From Vibrio diabolicus (lineage in GTDB: Bacteria > Pseudomonadota > Gammaproteobacteria > Enterobacterales > Vibrionaceae), in NCBI GenBank assembly GCA_001048675.1, contig CCKK01000002.1:124001-188000 (forward strand): a stretch of DNA of 64,000 nt. Direction: 5' to 3'. A program made the position numbers and the translations under genes. This document shows, one piece after another, positions 57,708 through 64,000 of this stretch; the first letter of the stretch is position 1, and every line of letters begins with the position of its first letter. The notes below the pieces were generated by a model. The model searched no databases. It saw only the letters and a list, made by a program, of their open reading frames with translations, and was not told where the DNA came from.

Positions 57708-58592
57708 ATGAAATTGCCACCACTCAGAGCGGTTCACTGTTTTGAATCTGTCGCTCGAAACTCTAGCTTTTCGCTTGCGGCTGAAGAGCTCAATGTGACG
57801 CAAAGTGCCGTTAGTCATCAGATACGATTATTGGAAGATTATTTGGGCGAGTCATTATTTATTCGTCAAGGAAGAAAGCTCTCTTTATCGGATACTGGTG
57901 CTCGTTATTTAGAGGATATTAGCCCGGCAATTAGCTCTATTGCGATGGCCAGCCAAAAGGTGAGAGAAGGGGACAAAGGCAGCATACGTTTGGCGATTTA
58001 TAGCTCGCTTGCCGTAAAGTGGCTTATTCCGCGTTTGTCTGATTTTAAGCGGTTACATCCGGAAATCGATCTGACACTCAATATGGTCGTTGGTGATCCT
58101 GAGCAGACAGATAGCGTTGGCGATTGCTTTATCACGGTAGAGAAGCCAAAGCGCAACTATATGTCGGTGAAGTTATACGCGGAAACGCTGTATCCGGTAT
58201 GCAGCCATAAAATTTGGAAAGAGTTACAAGATCAACCCATTCCAGAAGCGCTTTGGCGATATCCTATTTTGTCGACAGACTCTATTTATCGTGAGAGAGG
58301 AAAAGACTGGGCAGAGTGGTGCAGAGCGGGTGGTTACACTTTGCCAAAAGATGTCGATGTTCAACATTTTAGTCATATGTTGTTGGCAATTGAGGCTGCA
58401 CGTTATGACCAAGGCATCGCATTTGCGAATGATTTTATGCTCAATGAAAGAGATAAAGCGCATGATTTGGTGTATATCCCTTCTCATGGATTAGAGACGG
58501 GGGACAGCTTTTATTTTATTCATAAAAAGAGCCGAGCCAAGCAGGCGGAAATCATCAAACTCACCAATTGGTTGAAGCAACAGTGCTTGTAA
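57708..58592 (+). CDS. LysR-family regulator (GcvA-like)
   Basis: A 294-residue protein with PPLRAVHCFESVARNSSFSL...NVTQSAVSHQIRLLEDYLGE, the GcvA/AmpR subgroup helix-turn-helix, and a substrate-binding domain with LAIYSSLAVKWLIPRLSDFK. It is paired divergently with the EamA permease. No ligand can be named. Confidence 0.92.
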   Translation: MKLPPLRAVHCFESVARNSSFSLAAEELNVTQSAVSHQIRLLEDYLGESLFIRQGRKLSLSDTGARYLEDISPAISSIAMASQKVREGDKGSIRLAIYSSLAVKWLIPRLSDFKRLHPEIDLTLNMVVGDPEQTDSVGDCFITVEKPKRNYMSVKLYAETLYPVCSHKIWKELQDQPIPEALWRYPILSTDSIYRERGKDWAEWCRAGGYTLPKDVDVQHFSHMLLAIEAARYDQGIAFANDFMLNERDKAHDLVYIPSHGLETGDSFYFIHKKSRAKQAEIIKLTNWLKQQCL

Positions 58593-58772
58593 AATGACTA
58601 AATTGTCATAATTAAGAAATAAAGTGGCAAAGTTGTGTTTAAATATTTCATGTTTTATTGAGTTTTTATTCATTAACATCAACTTGGTTTTGAAACCGAG
58701 TGAAATGGATAGCATGACGTGCTTAAGGATGGGCAAAACACAACCTCAATAATTAACAGGCAGTGAAATACA

Positions 58773-59387
58773 ATGTTTAAAAAAACATGGCTAATGACAG
58801 CCCTTCTAGCAACATGTTCTGTTGCAAACGCAGCTCCTTACGTTGGTGCATCGGTAGGTCAAGCATCGTTTGGTGATGTTAATGGCTCTATCAATGGTGG
58901 TGGTACCAACGCTAGCACTAAGCTTAAACTTGAAGATGACTCAAGCCTTTCAGGCAAAGTATTCGGTGGTTACAAGTTCAACGAATACATTTCTCTAGAA
59001 GCAGCCATTGGTGGCTACGATGCTTTAGACGGCAAAGTTGTTACTGTTGGTGATATGAAGTATTTATCGATTCAACCAAAAGCGACTCTACCTATTGGTG
59101 ATCGTTTCAACCTTTTTGCTAAAGCTGGTCTTTCTTACTTCAATGCTGAATTCAAAATTAGCAACTCTGTGATTGACGGTAGCGCAGGCCATACCACCAT
59201 TTCTGACAGCACTGTGACAGGCATGTACGGTTTAGGCGCAGAGTTCGCTATTACAGAAAACTTTGCTCTACAAGTTGAATGGGAATACATGATGCCTGAG
59301 CTAGACATTGCGAAATTTGGCAATGAAAAAGTAACGGTTGATGCTGACATCAACGTGTTCTCTGTAGGTATGAGTTACCGTTTCTAA
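58773..59387 (+). CDS. OmpA/OmpX-like outer-membrane beta-barrel
   Basis: A 204-residue protein with a signal peptide cleaved near VANAAP, then alternating beta strands and a final Phe (NVFSVGMSYRF), the outer-membrane insertion signal. YVGASVGQASFGD and YGLGAEFAITENFALQVEWE fit the eight-stranded OmpA-like barrel. Asn/Ser/Thr-rich loops are probably surface-exposed. It is monocistronic, with a strong terminator. Confidence 0.86.
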   Translation: MFKKTWLMTALLATCSVANAAPYVGASVGQASFGDVNGSINGGGTNASTKLKLEDDSSLSGKVFGGYKFNEYISLEAAIGGYDALDGKVVTVGDMKYLSIQPKATLPIGDRFNLFAKAGLSYFNAEFKISNSVIDGSAGHTTISDSTVTGMYGLGAEFAITENFALQVEWEYMMPELDIAKFGNEKVTVDADINVFSVGMSYRF

Positions 59388-59475
59388 GAATACTTATTCA
59401 AGTTACCTCTTGGCTTAGTACACGTTTTTGACTTCTGTTGGTCGAGCTGAGTCCAAGCTTTGAAATTGTTTAGAT

Positions 59476-59521
59476 ATAGCACAGGAAGTTTAGTTGCTAA
59501 GCGTCCTGTGCTATTTTTTTG
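59476..59521 (+). terminator. rho-independent terminator of the barrel gene
   Basis: ATAGCACAGGA and TCCTGTGCTAT enclose a 17-base loop with a further short pairing (CTTAG-type arms), followed by seven T. Confidence 0.92.
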
Positions 59522-59547
59522 CTTTGGAATAACTCTTAGGAATCTTT

Positions 59548-61215
59548 GTGAACGATGTCAATCTTAGGTATCTGGATCTACTGTTAAAGCACTTTGAACC
59601 TCATCAATATCACTTCGTTACGCTGTCTGAGCTTGAAGTGGTAATTTGTACGTCAAGGCGCAATGTTTCTATTGTGATGAAAAAGCTTGCCTCTTACGGT
59701 TGGGTAGATTGGAAACCTGCAATTGGCAGAAGTAACGCCAGTCGTCTGAATATTACTATTTCCCTTCAACAAGCGATGACCGAATTTTTGGTTGAGGAGC
59801 TTGGTCGGGGAAGAATGAACTCGATAACAAAACTTATCGATTGGTTCGGCCAAAGTGCTGTCAGGGCGCTGACGATTGCCTCTGAAAAAGTGAACCAGTT
59901 GAATGAATCAAATAACGCTATTTTGATCTCCTCTTATCCTTGGGTGTCTAAGGTCGATCCTGCGAATACTTATCGTCATACTGAACTGCATGTGGCGAAA
60001 AGTGTTTATGATGTTTTGCTGACTCAAAATTCCAATGGTGGCATTGAGCCTTCGCTAGCACATGAGTGGAAAATGGAAGGCAATGTGATGATGTTATGGT
60101 TGAGACCTGGAATATATCGTCACGATGGCGAACTTCTTAGCATACAAGATGTTGTTTGGAGCATCGAAAGACTTAAGGAAATAAAAGGACCAGTACACGA
60201 GCTCTGGCAATGTATTGACAGTGTGGTTGCCGAAACATCGAGCTGCTTAAAAATTACATTGAAACATCCGAACATGTTTTTTCCATACATACTAACCACT
60301 CCTCACGCTTCTATTCTTTGTCGAGATGTTGTTTCTTTCGGCTCGGGTTATTCGTACCATATAGGTACTGGACCATTTAAAATCAGTGGTTGGAACCAAG
60401 AGAGTATGCTTCTTCAAGCACACAAAGAATATTTTTCAGCGCGTGCATTGTTAGACCAAATTACGCTGTCTCATGGTGATGTTAAGGCCCTGAATATGTT
60501 GAGTTTTAACCAAACCTCTGATCACGTTGAAGTGGAAAAAATCAGTGCATTTTCATATTTGACCTATCGGGAGCGCGCGGACTCTAATCTCGCAAAAGAA
60601 GATTGGCATCAACTCGCCGATTACATCAATGCGCAAAAGAGAATCTATGAGGCGTACAGTGCCATTGACAGTATTCAGTTGGCGACCCAAGAGCACGATT
60701 TACTAATAGCAGAGGCTATTGTGACGCCTAAGCTACAAGGTAAAGTAGCGCTAGCTGAGCCAGTCTGGACGATACCGAGTTTAATTCGTCACTCTGAGTG
60801 GTTGCACCGTGTGATTCGGGCAACGGGATTAGAGCTGGAGATCGTCATTATTGATGATATTAGTTTTCCTGAAGTCGCATCACATCGAGCGGACTTGCTT
60901 TTCCTTGAAGAAGTATTGGAAGCGCCGTTTGAGTATGGCGTATTTGAATGGCTATCTATAGCAACAGGTTTGCGTTTTAGTTTTGATCAAAGCCAGATGT
61001 TGGGCCATCGAGAAAACCTTCGCGAAGCCATGACAAATGCTCAACCTTTACAGTCTCTTTTGGGCGTAGAGAAAGCGTTAAGAGAGCAGTACCTTTATTT
61101 GCCTTTATTTGTTGGTTATGAAGAAGTAACGAAAACACAGCAAGTGCGCGGTGTTCAGGTGGAAAATACGGGTTACAGCGATTTGCATCGTCTTTGGATC
61201 GCTCACTCTAACTAG
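59548..61215 (+). CDS. SgrR-type regulator with a solute-binding domain
   Basis: A 555-residue cytosolic protein beginning at GTG 59548: an N-terminal helix-turn-helix (TLSELEVVICTSRRNVSIVM followed by KKLASYGWVDWKPAIGRSN) fused to a family 5 peptide-binding-type domain (LAHEWKMEGNVMMLWLRPGI, YHIGTGPFKISGWNQESMLL). There is no signal peptide. This is the SgrR/YbdO architecture; E. coli SgrR activates the sgrS sRNA under glucose-phosphate stress. No sgrS-like RNA or sgrT-like gene is evident here, so the target is open. It sits between two outer-membrane protein genes. Confidence 0.84.
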   Translation: MNDVNLRYLDLLLKHFEPHQYHFVTLSELEVVICTSRRNVSIVMKKLASYGWVDWKPAIGRSNASRLNITISLQQAMTEFLVEELGRGRMNSITKLIDWFGQSAVRALTIASEKVNQLNESNNAILISSYPWVSKVDPANTYRHTELHVAKSVYDVLLTQNSNGGIEPSLAHEWKMEGNVMMLWLRPGIYRHDGELLSIQDVVWSIERLKEIKGPVHELWQCIDSVVAETSSCLKITLKHPNMFFPYILTTPHASILCRDVVSFGSGYSYHIGTGPFKISGWNQESMLLQAHKEYFSARALLDQITLSHGDVKALNMLSFNQTSDHVEVEKISAFSYLTYRERADSNLAKEDWHQLADYINAQKRIYEAYSAIDSIQLATQEHDLLIAEAIVTPKLQGKVALAEPVWTIPSLIRHSEWLHRVIRATGLELEIVIIDDISFPEVASHRADLLFLEEVLEAPFEYGVFEWLSIATGLRFSFDQSQMLGHRENLREAMTNAQPLQSLLGVEKALREQYLYLPLFVGYEEVTKTQQVRGVQVENTGYSDLHRLWIAHSN

Positions 61216-61250
61216 CATATTTCGATACGGTGAGCACAGAGTATGAATAC

Positions 61251-61277
61251 ATAAAGCCATCGCAATGATGGCTTTAT
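61251..61277. terminator. bidirectional hairpin between convergent genes
   Basis: ATAAAGCCATC and GATGGCTTTAT form an 11-base-pair stem over GCAAT, between the SgrR-type gene and the MipA/OmpV gene. Confidence 0.75.
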
Positions 61278-61290
61278 GTGGAATGTAGAG

Positions 61291-62070
61291 TTAGAAGTTG
61301 TACGACACACTCGCACCAACAACCCATTGATTTGCACTATCAACAATCGAGGAATCGCTGATACCGCTGCCTAGGCGAGTGTATTGTGTCATTTGGCTCA
61401 CTTGCCAGCTATCGTTGATTGGCATGACTAGCTTGTAGCCTAAACCATAGCTTACTGTTGAATCACCTTTGTATGCTTTGCGGTTTGCATTTGCTTCGCG
61501 TTGTTTTACGCCAAAGTAGTAATCTACGTAGTCTTCACTTTGATAAGTTAGGTTAGCAAAAGGAACAAAATCAACACTACCGAAGTTCATAATGTGGAAG
61601 TAAGTCGCACCCGCTAAGTAACCTTTGTAAGCACCACTGATATCATGTTGAAGGTATGTTGAAATCACATTGTGTTGATCTAACGTAAAGTCAGTGTTCA
61701 AACCTAAATCGACAGCAAAGCGACGTTTATCCGTGCCTTTCAGGCTCTTTGCAATATCACCGTCACGCATTACACCACTGCCAACAAGGTAAGCACTCAT
61801 GTTGATTAATTCATTGGTGTTACCGAAGATGCGGTAGTTAATGCCACTTAGATCGGCGTTAAAGTCGTCACCATGGTAGCCGCCATTTAAAATTGGAGCT
61901 GTATTGTATTTTTGATCTTTGAAAAGATCGCTGCCATGAGCCACTCCGACTTCCGCGTTCCAGCCACCTTCATTGTTGTAGATGTTACCGTTACGAATAT
62001 AAGTATCACCAGCAACCGCTGAACCAGCAGCAGTCAGAGTTAGTAGTGCAATTAATGTCTTTTTCATCAT
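61291..62070 (-). CDS. MipA/OmpV-family outer-membrane protein
   Basis: About 259 residues from MMKKTLIALL (62070), with signal cleavage near GSAVAGD. The longer frame to 62136 puts 22 non-signal residues first and is rejected. The barrel NAEVGVAHGSDLFKDQ...ADLSGINYRIFGN...YYFGVKQREANANRKAY... ending WVVGASVSYNF with terminal Phe is MipA/OmpV-like. Vibrio OmpV is osmoregulated; MipA in E. coli tethers MltA. The specific role is not determined. Confidence 0.85.
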   Translation of the reverse strand: MMKKTLIALLTLTAAGSAVAGDTYIRNGNIYNNEGGWNAEVGVAHGSDLFKDQKYNTAPILNGGYHGDDFNADLSGINYRIFGNTNELINMSAYLVGSGVMRDGDIAKSLKGTDKRRFAVDLGLNTDFTLDQHNVISTYLQHDISGAYKGYLAGATYFHIMNFGSVDFVPFANLTYQSEDYVDYYFGVKQREANANRKAYKGDSTVSYGLGYKLVMPINDSWQVSQMTQYTRLGSGISDSSIVDSANQWVVGASVSYNF

Positions 62071-62231
62071 TTTTCCGAGTTGTTCTGATTTGTTTTGAAC
62101 ACTGTACAAAATGAAGTTGTAAGCCTCTATCAGCAAAGCGTATGGAAATGTAATGAACCATCAGGATAAGAAGCGGAATGTAAGATCAGAGAAGGACGAT
62201 AAGAAAGACAACCGCCGTCGATGGAAAGAAA

Positions 62232-62258
62232 AAATCCGAGCTGGGGTAGCTCGGATTT
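62232..62258 (-). terminator. terminator of the NlpE-like gene
   Basis: AAATCCGAGC and GCTCGGATTT pair over seven bases, with T-rich sequence after it on the minus strand. Confidence 0.88.
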
Positions 62259-62286
62259 AGATTATTTATCAGGTATCGATACGAAC

Positions 62287-62824
62287 TTATTGTTGTTTCG
62301 TTAAGTTGTATAACGGTGCTAGGTCACCTGTTACTTTTTCGCCATTCATGTCTAGCTTCATAAGTACATTTTCACCAACAAAGTATTGGTTTGGCGCATC
62401 TTCGTTTGTCAACGTTACGATGCTGCCGTTTGCATCCCAAGTGAATTGGCCTTCAGACTTTGACTGACCGTCTTCTTTGTCTTGGTAGCTTTCTTCAAGT
62501 ACGTAAGTGCCATCTTGATTTAGTGTGATGGTCATGTCGATACCTGAACAATCCGCACATGGAAGCGTACCTTTGTATGTGCCGTTCCAGTCAAGGGCAT
62601 TTTGTGCGTTATGCTCAGAGTCTACAAATGTTTCTTCAGTGATGACTTGTTCTTCTGCTACTGGCAGCGTGTCAATTGTCTCTGTAGTAACTTCTGCGCT
62701 AGTGGTGACTTCAGTTTCCGTTGCCTGAGGTACTTCAACTGCGCTTGTTTCGGCAGGTTTCTCATCTTGACAGCCTGCAAGAATGATTACCGCGCCTGTT
62801 AGTGCCAACATTGTTTTTTTCTAT
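62287..62824 (-). CDS. nlpE: NlpE-like envelope-stress lipoprotein, start codon disrupted
   Basis: The mature domain LDWNGTYKGTLPCADCSGID followed by MTITLNQDGTYVLEESY is the NlpE N-terminal barrel with its CxxC pair. The lipobox VIILAGC follows a hydrophobic segment. At 62824-62821 the minus strand reads ATAG after GAGGGATAA where ATG would open MKKTMLALTG; removing one A gives a 178-residue protein. As written the first ATG is 62811, which still encodes a signal peptide but lacks the two Lys of the n-region. A Thr/Glu-rich linker (residues about 20-60) precedes the barrel; the C-terminal OB domain of E. coli NlpE is absent. Confidence 0.82.
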
Positions 62825-63036
62825 TTTATCCCTCTTTAAATCAAGATTTTGTATGAGAGTAATAGTAGACATTTATCAGGTATTTGCGTCATCAAAAAGC
62901 AATAGAATGATCTATCTATGTCAATAAAACCGAATATGAGCATGAAATTGTCAGGAAAATCAGAACAATGTAAATGTTGATTGGGATATCAAGCTTGAGT
63001 CTACAAATAAATATCTAGAGGGGGGCAGAGATAGTG

Positions 63037-63066
63037 AAAACAGCCCACATTGCTGTGAGCTGTTTT
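63037..63066 (-). terminator. terminator beyond proV
   Basis: AAAACAGC and GCTGTTTT pair over about 14 bases, ten bases past the proV-like stop on the minus strand; the flanking T residues support termination. Confidence 0.65.
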
Positions 63067-63076
63067 ATTAAATCAG

Positions 63077-64000
63077 TTAAAAGGCCTTATCGATGTTTGA
63101 ACGTGAGGTGCTTCGTTTTGTGCTGTCTTCATCAGCGAATAAACCAGCAACAGTACGACGCTCTAATTCACCTTTCAAATGACCATGCTCATCGACAACG
63201 GGCAGTGAGTATTCGCACGACATGGTTTCAGTCAATATTTGCTCAATGGCTGAATGGGGAGAGATGATAGGCACTTCTTCATAGATATCATCATCCCAGC
63301 TTGGGGTTTGAGCTAACTTCGTCGCGTCTAGTAACCCTTGTTGCGTTATCACGCCTTGATAGCCTGCATCGGTCACATGATAAGCATAATCACGTTTAAC
63401 TCGTTTCATCTCACTGAGCGCTTCTTCAATGGTTTTAGCGGCAATGCGATATGAAGGTGGCTGCATCACAGTCTCAACCGTCAATGCTCGCGCTCTATTG
63501 ACGTCTTTTACAAAGGCTTCAACGTACTCATCGGCAGGATGCAGCAATATTTCGTCTGGTGAACCTTGTTGGACAAGCTCACCGTCTTTAAGGATCGCAA
63601 TGCGATCGCCAAGGCGCAGTGCTTCATCTAAGTCGTGAGTAATAAAAACAATCGTTTTGTGTAACTGCTGTTGCAGTTCTATTAACTGATCCTGCATTTC
63701 GCTCCGAATCAGTGGGTCCAGCGCTGAAAATGCCTCGTCCATTAATAGTATTTCGGCATTGGTTGCCAACGCTCGCGCGAGGCCTACGCGTTGCTGCTGA
63801 CCACCTGATAGCTGAGCGGGATATTGGTTCTCATAACCCGTTAATCCAACGGTATCCAACCATTCGTTTGCTTTTGATAAGCGCGCTTCTTTACTTATTC
63901 CTTGAATTTCCAAACCGTAAGCGATGTTGTCGATAACAGTGCGATGAGGCAATAAGCCAAAACGTTGAAACACCATCGACATCTTATGACGACGAAACTG
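63077..64000 (-). CDS. proV: glycine betaine/proline ABC transporter ATPase (ProV-like), cut by window edge
   Basis: The frame runs to base 64000, so the N-terminus with Walker A is outside the window. Visible: the Q-loop region MVFQRFGLLPHRTVIDNIAY, signature LSGGQQQRVGLARALATNAE, Walker B ILLMDEAFSALDPLIR and ITHDLDEALRLGDRIAILKD. The C-terminal 100 residues form two CBS-like domains (VETVMQPPSYRIAAKTIEEA; CEYSLPVVDEHGHLKGELER), the osmotic sensor of ProV/OpuA-type ATPases. proW and proX would lie beyond the gene's start or downstream; none follows in this window. Confidence 0.85.
   Translation of the reverse strand, partial: QFRRHKMSMVFQRFGLLPHRTVIDNIAYGLEIQGISKEARLSKANEWLDTVGLTGYENQYPAQLSGGQQQRVGLARALATNAEILLMDEAFSALDPLIRSEMQDQLIELQQQLHKTIVFITHDLDEALRLGDRIAILKDGELVQQGSPDEILLHPADEYVEAFVKDVNRARALTVETVMQPPSYRIAAKTIEEALSEMKRVKRDYAYHVTDAGYQGVITQQGLLDATKLAQTPSWDDDIYEEVPIISPHSAIEQILTETMSCEYSLPVVDEHGHLKGELERRTVAGLFADEDSTKRSTSRSNIDKAF

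Overview
The window reads as part of the second chromosome of a Harveyi-clade Vibrio (V. parahaemolyticus / V. alginolyticus type). The grounds are a lateral-flagellar flg cluster, a second groES-groEL pair whose GroEL lacks the Gly-Met tail, and the general gene style; species is inferred from family knowledge, not from a search. Both ends cut through genes: a DUF218/YdcF-like gene at the left and a proV-like ABC ATPase at the right.

Layout. 1-3 kb: DUF218 gene, membrane protein, DUF333 lipoprotein, Nudix hydrolase, and a small frameshifted minus-strand gene (2985-3198) that looks real once one base is removed. 3.2-15.7 kb: lateral flagellar cluster. A lytic transglycosylase, flgN, flgM and flgA read leftward; flgBCDEFGHIJKL and a flagellin-like gene read rightward from a good sigma-54 promoter. 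FlgJ here has only the rod-capping domain, so the neighbouring transglycosylase is the likely wall-opening enzyme. 15.8-27.2 kb: DUF2339 membrane protein (frameshifted), CPA1 antiporter, type 2 IPP isomerase, DUF3012 lipoprotein, GFA-domain enzyme, periplasmic rhodanese, groES2 (frameshifted), groEL2, and a secreted protein resembling leukocidin-family pore-forming toxins. 27.2-36.4 kb: LysE exporter with a divergent LysR, a VOC protein, a TetR/small-membrane-protein divergon with two palindromes, the ethanolamine module (eutR, eutB, eutC, permease) without microcompartment genes, and a nitronate monooxygenase. 36.4-48.7 kb: four consecutive GH92 alpha-mannosidase lipoprotein genes downstream of a fructose-family PTS (separate EIIA, then EIIC-EIIB), which looks like a mannan / high-mannose glycan locus. 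49-54.3 kb: msrA, VOC proteins, a DeoR regulator, and an NAD-salvage divergon (pncA, nrtR / pncB). 54.6-64 kb: a conserved-looking hypothetical, glycine-zipper lipoprotein, methyltransferase, EamA exporter, LysR, OmpA-like barrel, SgrR-type regulator, MipA/OmpV, NlpE-like lipoprotein, and the proV fragment.

A cross-cutting observation is that seven genes each carry exactly one extra base: the small gene at 3.1 kb, flgG start, DUF2339, groES2, two GH92 genes, and nlpE start. Deleting one base restores a family-typical reading frame in every case. A one-sided insertion bias is more like residual long-read sequencing error than natural decay, and these genes should be read as probably intact in the organism. 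No tRNA, rRNA, CRISPR array or insertion sequence was seen.
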